Shown here one piece after another: positions 33,930-42,169 of a DNA stretch of 64,000 nucleotides; positions within the stretch are counted from its first letter, which is position 1; the number at the start of each line of letters is the position of its first letter. The notes under the pieces were generated by a model. The model ran no database searches. It saw only the letters and a program-made list of their open reading frames with translations, and was not told where the DNA came from. The DNA is from 3107 sp965216225 (GTDB taxonomy: Bacteria > Pseudomonadota > Alphaproteobacteria > Rhodobacterales > Rhodobacteraceae). Both the position numbers and the translations under genes were made by a program. The stretch covers positions 37,802 to 101,801 of the forward strand of contig CBDCFF010000022.1 of assembly GCA_965216225.1 (NCBI GenBank). The letters are read 5' to 3'.

Positions 33930-35851
33930 CGGGGCGTCATCCGTCCGGTTTCGACAACGTTCCTTCCAACCCGAACATTGAGATCACGCTTGGCGAGTTC
34001 CGCACCAAAGCGCAATCGCTGAAACGGCGAACGTGTTATTCGGCGGGCCGAGCGGTAAAAGCGTTTTTCCAGATCGGCGATCAGATCGCGATAGACCGGA
34101 AGCAACTTCGGGTCCATCGAAAAACCATCGTACCAGACGATGCAGTCAACCTGCCCTTCCAGGCCGGAGCACAGTTCGCACACGCGCGCCTCAAGCAGTT
34201 CGAGATCAGCGGGATCGGTAAAGCTGTAGCCACGGAAATTCACTTCCAGCCGGTTGCAGGTGGCATCGAACGTGATCCTGTCGCGCAAGGGCGCATCGAA
34301 CAGTTCCGCTTTCAGCCCCATTGCCCGATCCGCAAAAATGCGCGGGTCCATCCGACGCGGCTGATTGATGACCGGGCGGAAGCCCATGTTCGGCAGGATG
34401 TCCCGTTCAATATCCATACCCGGCGCAATCTCAATCAGCTCCAGCCCTGCGCGAGAGCCCCGGAACACGCAACGCTCGGTCACATAGAGAACCGGTTGAC
34501 CGGTCTCCGCAGCCAATTCACCGGAGAATGTGATCTGCTCGACTTCCTCGACGAATTTTCGCACCCTGCCCTCCTGCACGATGTACAGGCGTCCTTCGCG
34601 AATATGGACCTTCAGCCCGCCCGCCGTGAATGTTCCCGCCAGGACCAGCCGCCCGGCATTCTGGCTGATATTGATGAAACCGCCCGCACCGGCGAATTTC
34701 GGGCCGAATTTGGACACGTTCACGTTCCCGAACCGATCCGTCTGCGCCATGCCCAGACACGCCATGTCAAGCCCGCCGCCGTCATAGAAATCAAACTGGG
34801 CGCTTTGGGAAATTACCGCATCCGGGTTCAACGCCGCACCGAAATCCAGCCCGCCCTGCGGCATCCCGCCAATGACGCCCGGCTCCGCCGTCAGGGTCAC
34901 GCAATCGAGCATGTCCTCCTCTGCGGCGACCGCCGCCACACCTTCGGGCATCCCGATCCCCAGATTCACGACACCGTTGACCGGCAGTTCCATCGCCGCG
35001 CGGCGGGCGATGATCTTGCGCTCATTCAGCGGCATCGGCGCGGTGTCGTCCAGCGGCTGGCGAAGTTCCCCGGAAAACGCATGATTGTAAGGGGTGGCAT
35101 AGGTCTGAAGGTGATTTTCGGGGCGGGACTTGACCAGACAATCGACCAGTGCGCCCGGAATCATGACCCGCTTGGGCAACAGCGATCCATGAACCGCCAT
35201 GCGTTCGATCTGAACAATCACGACGCCATCCGAATTATGCGCGGCCATCGCCATCGCCGTGGCATCCAGCTTGAGCGCCTCGCGCTCCATCGTTGCGTTG
35301 CCGTGAGTGTCCGCCGTTGTCGCGCGAAGCAGCGCAACGTCGATGGGGAACGACTTGTAGAACAGCCATTCCTCGCCCGCACAGGTCTGGACCTCGATCA
35401 GATCTTCGGTTGTGCGCGCGTTTATCCTGCCACCGCCCAGGCGCGGATCGACAAAGGTGCGAAGGCCGACTCTGGACAGCATTCCCGGCTTGCCGCCGGC
35501 GATTTCGCGATAAAGCTGGCTGACGCACCCCAGGGGCAGATTGTAAGCCTCGATCCGGTTGTTCATCGCCATGGCCGACAGCTTCGGCACCAGCGACCAG
35601 TGCCCGCCAACCCCGCGTTTCACCAGCCCCTCATGGGCAAGCCTGTTCAGCCCGCGCTCCTTGCCATCCCCGGGTGCCGCAGCGAAGACGAGCGTCAGAT
35701 CCCGCGGGTGGCCGGTTTCAAGAAACCTTTTTTCAAGCGCGATCAGAAGTTCGTCCGGTGTGCCCACCCCGACGAAGCCGGAAATGCAAACCGTGTCCCC
35801 GTCGCGGATGACGGAAACAGCCTCTTGCGCACTGACCAGCAGGTCCTGCAT
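33926..35851 (-). CDS. Acyl-CoA:acetate CoA-transferase (propionate/hydroxyacid type) with C-terminal extension
   Basis: 641 residues. The first part (ISGFVGVGTPDELLIALEKRF...) and the second part carry both halves of a fused family I CoA-transferase like Pct/YdiF, with the catalytic Glu323 in TAEPGVIGGMPQGG. Family members usually end near residue 515-530. Here about 120 more residues follow (ELFDAPLRDRITFDATCNRLEVNFRGYSF... to TGRMTPR), so an extra C-terminal domain is present. It transfers CoA from acetyl-CoA to short hydroxy or fatty acids, releasing acetate. It lies directly after phaC, indicating activation of hydroxyacid monomers. Exact specificity is unknown. Confidence 0.88.
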   Translation of the reverse strand: MQDLLVSAQEAVSVIRDGDTVCISGFVGVGTPDELLIALEKRFLETGHPRDLTLVFAAAPGDGKERGLNRLAHEGLVKRGVGGHWSLVPKLSAMAMNNRIEAYNLPLGCVSQLYREIAGGKPGMLSRVGLRTFVDPRLGGGRINARTTEDLIEVQTCAGEEWLFYKSFPIDVALLRATTADTHGNATMEREALKLDATAMAMAAHNSDGVVIVQIERMAVHGSLLPKRVMIPGALVDCLVKSRPENHLQTYATPYNHAFSGELRQPLDDTAPMPLNERKIIARRAAMELPVNGVVNLGIGMPEGVAAVAAEEDMLDCVTLTAEPGVIGGMPQGGLDFGAALNPDAVISQSAQFDFYDGGGLDMACLGMAQTDRFGNVNVSKFGPKFAGAGGFINISQNAGRLVLAGTFTAGGLKVHIREGRLYIVQEGRVRKFVEEVEQITFSGELAAETGQPVLYVTERCVFRGSRAGLELIEIAPGMDIERDILPNMGFRPVINQPRRMDPRIFADRAMGLKAELFDAPLRDRITFDATCNRLEVNFRGYSFTDPADLELLEARVCELCSGLEGQVDCIVWYDGFSMDPKLLPVYRDLIADLEKRFYRSARRITRSPFQRLRFGAELAKRDLNVRVGRNVVETGRMTPR

Positions 35852-35861
35852 GACACCTCCC

Positions 35862-36965
35862 CTACTGGCGCGCCATCAGCCAGTCGAACACGCCGCTACC
35901 GACAATGCCCTGACTTTTTCCGCTGACATACACTCCGACATGACCGCCGGGCAAAGCCAGTTCGGTGTAATCCCCGGTGCCGACAAAGTTCTTCAGCGCC
36001 TTCGAACAGGGCGGCGGAATGATGTGATCCTGTTGCGCATAGACATTGAGCACCGGCATTGTCAGGTTGGCCAAGTCTATGATCTTGCCGGACAGTTCGA
36101 AATTTCCTTCCACCAGGCGGTTTTCCTTGTAAAGCTCGATCAGCCATTGCCGCGCAGCCGCGCCCGGATGGTGCGGCCGGTCCGCCAGCCATTTTTCCAT
36201 CCTGAGAAAGTTCAGCAGGCGCTTTTCATCGGACGCCGCTTCCAGAAGATCAATATTGTATTTGGTCAGCGTGCGGACAGGCGTCATCATCTGAAACACG
36301 CTAGCCATCAGTTCGCCCGGCAGATTGCCGAACGCTTCGATCAATCGCCCGATGTCCTCCTCCGACAGGTTGCGCGTCCACAGGTTGATAAAGCCGTGGG
36401 TGTCGTCTGCGTCTTTCTTGTCGCCATGAAAGTCAATCGGCGTGATGGTCAGGATCAGGTTTTTGATCTTGTCGGGATGCTGCGCGGCGTAAAGCGTCGA
36501 GAACACCCCTCCCTCGCAAATTCCCAGAAGCGTGATCTGATCGACGCCCGCACGGGCACGGATTTCATCCACGCAATCGTCGAGATACCAATCGACATAA
36601 TCATCCAGAGTCAGGTTCTGGTCTGCCCGGCTGGGATGTCCCCAGTCAACCACATAAAGATCGACCCCCCGCCCGAGAAGGTTGCGCACCAGAGACCTGT
36701 CTTCCTGCAAGTCCGCCATGGTATACCGACCGATAAGGCCGTAAACGACCAGAACCGGCCCGGTTACGCTTTCAACATCGTCAAGCCCGCGGTATTGGTA
36801 CAGAGTCACCTTGTCCTGCTGAAAAATCAGGTCTTTCGGCGTAGCCCCCACGTCCACGTCCTGTTCCCTGATTTTGGAAAGCGCCTCTACCCCGTGCAGG
36901 AACTTCCGGCTGAATTCCATCGCTTCCCTTGCCACCGGATTTTCCACATTCCCTTTTGCGGTCAT
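35862..36965 (-). CDS. phaC: Class III polyhydroxyalkanoate synthase, catalytic subunit PhaC
   Basis: 367 residues, the short PhaC size of two-subunit synthases. The lipase-like box is GICEGG with nucleophile Cys150. The catalytic Asp313 lies in YAQQDHIIPP and His342 in GGHVGVYVSG. It polymerises hydroxyacyl-CoA on the granule surface together with PhaE. It overlaps phaE by 4 bp and is followed 10 bp later by the CoA-transferase. Rhodobacterales normally carry the larger class I PhaC, so the PhaEC type suggests acquisition from another lineage. Class III enzymes mainly use C3-C5 monomers including 4-hydroxybutyrate. Confidence 0.93.
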   Translation of the reverse strand: MTAKGNVENPVAREAMEFSRKFLHGVEALSKIREQDVDVGATPKDLIFQQDKVTLYQYRGLDDVESVTGPVLVVYGLIGRYTMADLQEDRSLVRNLLGRGVDLYVVDWGHPSRADQNLTLDDYVDWYLDDCVDEIRARAGVDQITLLGICEGGVFSTLYAAQHPDKIKNLILTITPIDFHGDKKDADDTHGFINLWTRNLSEEDIGRLIEAFGNLPGELMASVFQMMTPVRTLTKYNIDLLEAASDEKRLLNFLRMEKWLADRPHHPGAAARQWLIELYKENRLVEGNFELSGKIIDLANLTMPVLNVYAQQDHIIPPPCSKALKNFVGTGDYTELALPGGHVGVYVSGKSQGIVGSGVFDWLMARQ

Positions 36966-37777
36966 TGGCTTTCCCCGGATGTTTCCGCAACTCTCCCGCC
37001 GGCAGCCGGCCCCGCGATGCGCTTGTTCAGGTTCCGCACTTCGTGCTTCAGCCTGTAAACGGTTGCATGAAGATCATCCACCTCGGTCCGGGTCGGAATG
37101 GAATGCGTTTCGCACCATGTCTCGACCATTGCGCGCTCCCGGATACGGTAATCCACCCCGGCCCTGAGAAGCCTGCGCTGGGCGCTCAGGAATTTGTCGG
37201 TCCTCTGCGTTGCGATGAGTTCGGTGTTGGCGGCCTCAAGCCATTCATGGATGACATCGTTGGGGCTTTGTTTCCAGATATCCGTTTTCCCCAAAGCGGC
37301 TTCGGAGAATTTTTCGAACGCCCGCCCCCATGCCTTCGCGGTAATCAGGCGATATTCGGCGCTTGCCTCCCGCAATGCCAGCCATTCGGCGGTGGCTTTC
37401 AGGCCCTGCCGCTCCAGCGTGCCTATATCCGCAAATTCCGGGCCTTCCACCAGCTTCTGAATGGTCTGGTTCACCTGATCGGACCCCGCATACAGGAACT
37501 GACTCGGGTCCATCATGCGTTCCAGCGTCTCGCGCGCGACTCCTTCGGCAGACGCGGACGGCGAAAAATGAGAGGCGAACGTGTTCACCCATTCCCTGCC
37601 GTTTTTCTGCGCCTCTTCCCAGAAAGAATTCACCTTTGCATGAAGGTCTTCGTTTTCGTCCCCGGAAAGCGAACCCTTCATCTGTTTCCAGAACGGCTGC
37701 TGCACCTCGAAGAACTGGTTTTGCGCCTTCAGCCACGCATCGAACAGGGGATGTACGGAAAACGGGTCGTCTGCCAT
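36962..37777 (-). CDS. phaE: Class III PHA synthase subunit PhaE
   Basis: 271 residues from ATG at 37777 (MADDPFSVHPLFDAWLKAQNQFFEVQQPFW). Mostly helical, with a C-terminal coiled coil (TEVDDLHATVYRLKHEVRNLNKRIAG) typical of PhaE. PhaE has no catalytic site; it is required for activity of class III PhaC. The ATGA overlap with phaC implies coupled synthesis in equal amounts. An upstream in-frame Met at 37822 would overlap the alcohol dehydrogenase gene and lacks family similarity. Confidence 0.9.
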   Translation of the reverse strand: MADDPFSVHPLFDAWLKAQNQFFEVQQPFWKQMKGSLSGDENEDLHAKVNSFWEEAQKNGREWVNTFASHFSPSASAEGVARETLERMMDPSQFLYAGSDQVNQTIQKLVEGPEFADIGTLERQGLKATAEWLALREASAEYRLITAKAWGRAFEKFSEAALGKTDIWKQSPNDVIHEWLEAANTELIATQRTDKFLSAQRRLLRAGVDYRIRERAMVETWCETHSIPTRTEVDDLHATVYRLKHEVRNLNKRIAGPAAGGRVAETSGESQ

Positions 37778-37784
37778 CAGAACC

Positions 37785-38939
37785 TCATAGCGCCTTGGTG
37801 TAAATGTGAAGCGCCGCCTCATAGGTCATTTCGCGGGGATTGTTGATCAGCAGGCGTTCCTGCTTCATGGCGTCGGTCGCCAGCATCGGCAGGTTGTTGT
37901 GGCTGACCCCGACTTCGCCCAGCCTGCTTTGCATCCCCAGTTCCGGCCCCAGCCTGACAAACGCCTCCACCATGCCCCGGGCGCGGGCCGAGGCGCTTTT
38001 GTCGGCCAGTTCCGGGAATACGATCGGGGCGAGTTCGGCATACATCGGCATTGCCTCAAGCATGTTGTACTCAAGCACATAAGGCAGCACGAGCGCATTC
38101 GACAAACCATGCGGGACATGAAAATGCCCGCCCAGCGGATAGGCCAGGGCATGAACCGCAGCGACAGGCGCATTCGTGAAGGCGATACCGGCAAGCATGG
38201 AACCCAGAAGCATCTGCCCGCGCGCGTCCCGGTCTTCGGGCGTGAAACATGCCTTGCGAATGTTGGCGCCCAAGAGTTCCAGCGCCAGCTTCGCCAGACT
38301 GTCCGACACGACATTCTTCAGCCGCTTGGACGTAAACGCCTCGATCGCGTGAACCATCGCGTCAATCCCGGTCGCGGCGGTCACATGGGCCGGAAGCCCG
38401 ACCGTCAGTTCCGCATCGAGAATTGCCCAGTCCGGCAGCAATTGCGGCGCAACGACGCCTTTCTTCTCGTTCGCGCCCGTCGTCACGATGGAGATCGGCG
38501 TGACTTCGGAACCGGTGCCCGCCGTCGTCGGCGCAAGCACCAGCGGCAGGCGCTCGCCCTTCACCAGATTGACGCCATACATATCTGACAGCGGCTGACT
38601 GCTGTTCAGCAGCACCGCGATCAGTTTCGCCGTGTCAAGCGATGATCCGCCGCCAACCGACACCACGCCATCGACCCCTTCGGACCGGGCCTGCTCCACC
38701 GCCCCCAGGATCATCGCTTCGGGCGGGTCGGGCTTTACATCCGGGAAGACCCAGACATCGAGCCCCGCCTTGCGAAAGCCGTCGAGCGCGGCATCGGCAA
38801 GGCCGAGTTTCAGGATCATTGCATCGGTGACAAAGGCGATCTTCCGGCATCCGCGCGCCGCCATGATCTCTCCGATCCTGGCGGTTGCGCCCACTTCGGC
38901 CAGAACCGACCGGGTCGTCTGAAAACTGAATGACTTCAT
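37785..38939 (-). CDS. Iron-containing alcohol dehydrogenase
   Basis: 384 residues from ATG at 38939 (MKSFSFQTTRSVLAEVG). NAD(P) site GVVSVGGGSSLDTAKLIAV and PTTAGTGSEVTPISIV. Metal ligands are in ATGIDAMVHAIEAF (Asp, His) and AVHALAYPLGGHFHVPHG (two His), the group III Fe-ADH pattern. Family members include 4-hydroxybutyrate dehydrogenase (reduction of succinic semialdehyde), 1,3-propanediol and lactaldehyde dehydrogenases. It lies between the ThDP enzyme (14 bp) and phaE (7 bp), which suggests it makes the hydroxyacid monomer. Substrate assignment is inference. Confidence 0.9.
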   Translation of the reverse strand: MKSFSFQTTRSVLAEVGATARIGEIMAARGCRKIAFVTDAMILKLGLADAALDGFRKAGLDVWVFPDVKPDPPEAMILGAVEQARSEGVDGVVSVGGGSSLDTAKLIAVLLNSSQPLSDMYGVNLVKGERLPLVLAPTTAGTGSEVTPISIVTTGANEKKGVVAPQLLPDWAILDAELTVGLPAHVTAATGIDAMVHAIEAFTSKRLKNVVSDSLAKLALELLGANIRKACFTPEDRDARGQMLLGSMLAGIAFTNAPVAAVHALAYPLGGHFHVPHGLSNALVLPYVLEYNMLEAMPMYAELAPIVFPELADKSASARARGMVEAFVRLGPELGMQSRLGEVGVSHNNLPMLATDAMKQERLLINNPREMTYEAALHIYTKAL

Positions 38940-38953
38940 GGATCGCACTCCAG

Positions 38954-40606
38954 TCAGATCGGGGAGACCAGATCGCCGAGTTTCCTGGTCAGCTTCATGT
39001 TCTCGCGATAGTCCACCGGACAATCAATGATCGAAACCGTGCCATCGCCCAAGGCTTCTTTCAGCGTTGGCAGCAGGTCTTCCGTCTTTTCAACCCGATA
39101 CCCCCTAGCCCCGAAACTGTCGGCAAACTTGATGAAATCCGGGTTGGTAAAGTCGATTCCCGTTGACCGGCCGAAATGACGGTTCTGGTGCCATTCGATC
39201 AGACCATACTTGCTGTCGTTGAAGATCAGGACCACCAGATCAAGCCCAAGCCGCATCGCCGTCTCTATTTCCTGATTGTTCATCATGAAGCCCGCATCGC
39301 CACAGACCGCAACCGCCTTTCTTTCGGGACAGGCGAACCTGGCCGCGATCACGCCCGGCAGGGCGATCCCCATGGAGGCGAAGCCGTTCGAGATGATGCA
39401 GGTATTGGGCGCTTCGGCCTGATACATCCGCGCCATCCACATCTTGTGGGCGCCGACATCCGAAATAACGATGTCTTCGTGGTCCAGCGCCTGCCGCAGA
39501 TCCCAGATAATCTTCTGCGGCTTGACCGGGAATTCGGTATCATGGCGATGCTCGCCGATCTCTTTCGCAATGACAGAATGGAGCTTGTGGACCGGCGCGT
39601 CGGCGCGCCGCCGCGCCTTGGCGGCAATCCGCTCCAGCGAATCGCGAATCGCCCCGACGACACCGGCCTCAAGGATGTAATGCTGATCCACTTCGGCAGG
39701 GCTTTCGTCGATATGAATGATCTTCTTGTCCCGATCCGGGTTCCACAGGCGGGGATGGTATTCGACCATGTCAACGCCCACGCAGATCACCAGATCGGCC
39801 CGGTCGAAGCCAAAGGCCACATAGTCATGGGCCTGCAACCCTATTGCGCCCAGACACAGCGGATGGCTGAACGGGATCGAGCCTTTGGCCATGAATGTCG
39901 TCGCGACCGGCACGTTCAGTTTCTCGGCGAAGTCAACCAGCGCATCCGAGGTGCGCTCCCTGATCACGCCGTTACCGGCCATGATGACGGGTGCCCTGGC
40001 CTGGCTGATGATTTCCGCCACGCTCGCGCATTTGCCAAGCGGCGCGGTGGGCGTAACCGCCGCCTGCACCTTCAGCGGCGCGGTCTCCGGCAACTCCGCC
40101 CCGGCGATGTTTTCCGGCAGATCAATGAAGGAACAGCCCGGTTTTTCGGCCTGGGCCGTCTTGAATGCCTTGCGGATGATTTCCGGAATGATTTCCGGCG
40201 TCCGGATTTGGGTCGAATACTTCGAAATCGGCTTGAAAAGATTCACCAGATCCAGAATCTGATGGCTTTCCTTGTGCATCCTCGCGGTCGATCCCTGCCC
40301 GGCAATCGCCACGACCGGCGCGCGGTCCATGTTGGCATCCGCCACCCCCGTCACCATGTTCGTCGCCCCCGGCCCCAGCGTTGAAAGACACACCCCGGCC
40401 TTTCCGGTCAGCCGTCCGAACACGTCGGCAATAAAGGCCGCGCCCTGTTCGTGCCGCGTCGTGACAAACTGAATCGGGCTGTCGATCAGCGCGTCCATGA
40501 CATCTATGTTCTCTTCGCCAGGCACGCCGAAGATGTATTCCACGCCTTCATTCTCAAGGCATTTCACAAAAAGCTCTGCGGCTTTCAATTGGGCTTCTCC
40601 TTGCAT
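38954..40606 (-). CDS. ThDP-dependent 2-oxoacid decarboxylase/acetolactate synthase-like enzyme (candidate 2-oxoglutarate decarboxylase)
   Basis: 550 residues from ATG at 40606 (an ATG at 40651 is also possible). The three ThDP-enzyme domains are present: the Pyr domain with VPGEENIDVMDAL and catalytic Glu53 in TTRHEQGAAFIADVFGRLTG, the central FAD/ADP-like domain (MVEYHPRLWNPD), and the PP domain with AVCGDAGFMM...LIFNDSKYGLIEW. Annotation pipelines would call it acetolactate synthase, but there is no ilvN regulatory subunit or ilv gene nearby. Its overall pattern (VEYIFGVPGEEN, HKMWMARMYQAEAPNTCIISNGFASMGIALPG) resembles the cyanobacterial enzymes annotated as ALS and shown in Synechococcus PCC 7002 to be 2-oxoglutarate decarboxylase. 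First gene of the polymer operon. Confidence 0.75.
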   Translation of the reverse strand: MQGEAQLKAAELFVKCLENEGVEYIFGVPGEENIDVMDALIDSPIQFVTTRHEQGAAFIADVFGRLTGKAGVCLSTLGPGATNMVTGVADANMDRAPVVAIAGQGSTARMHKESHQILDLVNLFKPISKYSTQIRTPEIIPEIIRKAFKTAQAEKPGCSFIDLPENIAGAELPETAPLKVQAAVTPTAPLGKCASVAEIISQARAPVIMAGNGVIRERTSDALVDFAEKLNVPVATTFMAKGSIPFSHPLCLGAIGLQAHDYVAFGFDRADLVICVGVDMVEYHPRLWNPDRDKKIIHIDESPAEVDQHYILEAGVVGAIRDSLERIAAKARRRADAPVHKLHSVIAKEIGEHRHDTEFPVKPQKIIWDLRQALDHEDIVISDVGAHKMWMARMYQAEAPNTCIISNGFASMGIALPGVIAARFACPERKAVAVCGDAGFMMNNQEIETAMRLGLDLVVLIFNDSKYGLIEWHQNRHFGRSTGIDFTNPDFIKFADSFGARGYRVEKTEDLLPTLKEALGDGTVSIIDCPVDYRENMKLTRKLGDLVSPI

Positions 40607-40703
40607 TGTCGCGACGGTTCCGACAGGTTGACCAGAGTATTGCGTACACATGCGCCGGATCGCGCCAGCTCACGCGGCTTGGGCAGACAGTAACGGCGCT
40701 TCC

Positions 40704-40719
40704 TGACAAAAGCCTGTCA
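40704..40719. promoter_or_regulatory. Palindromic operator candidate 1, TGACA-N6-TGTCA
   Basis: TGACAAAAGCCTGTCA, a perfect 5-bp inverted repeat with 6-base spacer, upstream of the ThDP enzyme gene. An identically built site lies at 40820-40835. The pair brackets the divergent promoter region of the polymer operon and icd. Confidence 0.55.
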
Positions 40720-40819
40720 TTCACACTTTCTTCTTCATGATGACCGCTCATGCAGACCGCCCGGAAATCCGCTGTAACCGAGCATCCGACGAGGCGCCAG
40801 CAGAGAAATGCACACCGCG

Positions 40820-40835
40820 TGACAGCCTGTTGTCA
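40820..40835. promoter_or_regulatory. Palindromic operator candidate 2, TGACA-N6-TGTCA
   Basis: TGACAGCCTGTTGTCA, the same arm and spacer as site 1, centred about 50 bp upstream of the icd start. It would overlap or adjoin an icd promoter. Confidence 0.55.
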
Positions 40836-40878
40836 GAATCTGCGTCTACCCTAGCACGGACATTCGGAGGAGGCTGGA

Positions 40879-42093
40879 TTGACCAAGATAAAAGTTGACG
40901 CGCCCGTCGTGGAGCTCGACGGCGACGAGATGACTCGTATCATCTGGCAGTTCATCAAGGACAAGCTGATACTGCCGTATCTGGACATCGACCTGAAATA
41001 CTACGATCTGGGGATTCAGGCGAGAGATGAAACCGATGACCAGATCACGGTTGACGCGGCCGAGGCGATCAGGAAGTACGGCGCAGGCGTCAAATGCGCC
41101 ACGATCACGCCCGATGAGGCGCGGGTCGAAGAGTTCGGGCTCAAGCGCATGTACCGCTCGCCCAACGGAACGATCCGCAACATTCTCGGCGGCGTCATTT
41201 TCCGGCAGCCGATCATCTGCAAGAATGTTCCCCGGCTGGTTCCGGGCTGGACAAAGCCGATTGTCGTCGGCCGCCACGCATTCGGCGATCAGTATCGCGC
41301 CACGGATTTCCGCTTTCTCGAACCCGGCAAGCTGACCCTGAAATTCGAAGGCAAATCCGGCGACGTGATCGAACGCGAAGTGTTCGATGCCCCCTCGGCC
41401 GGTGTGGCGCAGGCGATGTACAACCTCGATGCGTCGATCATTGATTTTGCGCGCGCATCGTTCAATTACGCTCTGAATCTGGGCTGGCCGGTATATCTGT
41501 CCACCAAGAACACGATCCTCAAAGTCTATGACGGGCGCTTCAAGGATCTGTTCCAGGAGATTTTCGAAGCCGAGTTCGAGGCCGAGTTCAGGAAGAAGGG
41601 CATCTGGTACGAACATCGCCTGATCGACGATATGGTGGCATCCTCGATGAAATGGTCCGGCGGTTATGTCTGGGCCTGCAAGAATTACGACGGCGATGTT
41701 CAGTCCGACACGGTTGCGCAGGGCTTCGGCTCTCTGGGGCTGATGGCTTCGATGCTGATGACCCCTGATGGCCGGATCGTCGAAGCCGAGGCCGCCCATG
41801 GCACCGTGACCCGCCACTATCGCCAGCATCAGAAGGGCGAGGAAACATCGACCAATTCCATCGCGTCGATCTATGCGTGGACAGGCGGCCTCCGGCACCG
41901 CGCCAAGCTGGATGAGAATGCAGAGCTGAAGCGTTTTGCCGAGACCCTGGAAAAAGTCGTGGTCGATACCGTCGAAAGCGGGTTCATGACCAAAGACCTG
42001 GCGCTTCTGGTCGGACCCGATCAGGGCTGGCTGACAACCACCGGCTTTCTGGAGAAGATCGACGAAAACCTGAACCGGGCGCTCGTCGGCTGA
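40879..42093 (+). CDS. icd: NADP-dependent isocitrate dehydrogenase
   Basis: 404 residues, the eukaryote-like homodimeric type II IDH common in Alphaproteobacteria (MTKIKVDAPVVELDGDEMTRIIW; LAHGTVTRHY-like AEAAHGTVTRHYRQH; substrate loop RSPNGTIRNILGG). It oxidises isocitrate to 2-oxoglutarate with CO2 and NADPH. The start is a TTG at 40879 preceded at 5 bases by a strong GGAGGAGG; the encoded N-terminus matches the family exactly. Divergent from the polymer operon and followed 76 bp later by acnA. A GC-rich hairpin (around 42108-42128) follows the stop and may attenuate. Confidence 0.96.
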   Translation: MTKIKVDAPVVELDGDEMTRIIWQFIKDKLILPYLDIDLKYYDLGIQARDETDDQITVDAAEAIRKYGAGVKCATITPDEARVEEFGLKRMYRSPNGTIRNILGGVIFRQPIICKNVPRLVPGWTKPIVVGRHAFGDQYRATDFRFLEPGKLTLKFEGKSGDVIEREVFDAPSAGVAQAMYNLDASIIDFARASFNYALNLGWPVYLSTKNTILKVYDGRFKDLFQEIFEAEFEAEFRKKGIWYEHRLIDDMVASSMKWSGGYVWACKNYDGDVQSDTVAQGFGSLGLMASMLMTPDGRIVEAEAAHGTVTRHYRQHQKGEETSTNSIASIYAWTGGLRHRAKLDENAELKRFAETLEKVVVDTVESGFMTKDLALLVGPDQGWLTTTGFLEKIDENLNRALVG

Positions 42094-42169
42094 CACGCCG
42101 GATGGCAGCGCGGAGCAATGGGCCGCGCCGTCCTTTTTGCACGACTCAAGAGAAGAAAGGGGCCGACCA

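Noticed and set aside
38954..40606. Biosynthetic acetolactate synthase of the branched-chain pathway
   Set aside because: No regulatory subunit, no ilvC or leu genes, and an operon context of PHA genes; retained only as an alternative enzymatic activity.
42094..42140. Terminator between icd and acnA
   Set aside because: The GCGCGG/CCGCGC stem is separated from the T-run by several bases and the genes look co-transcribed, so it was mentioned only as possible attenuation.
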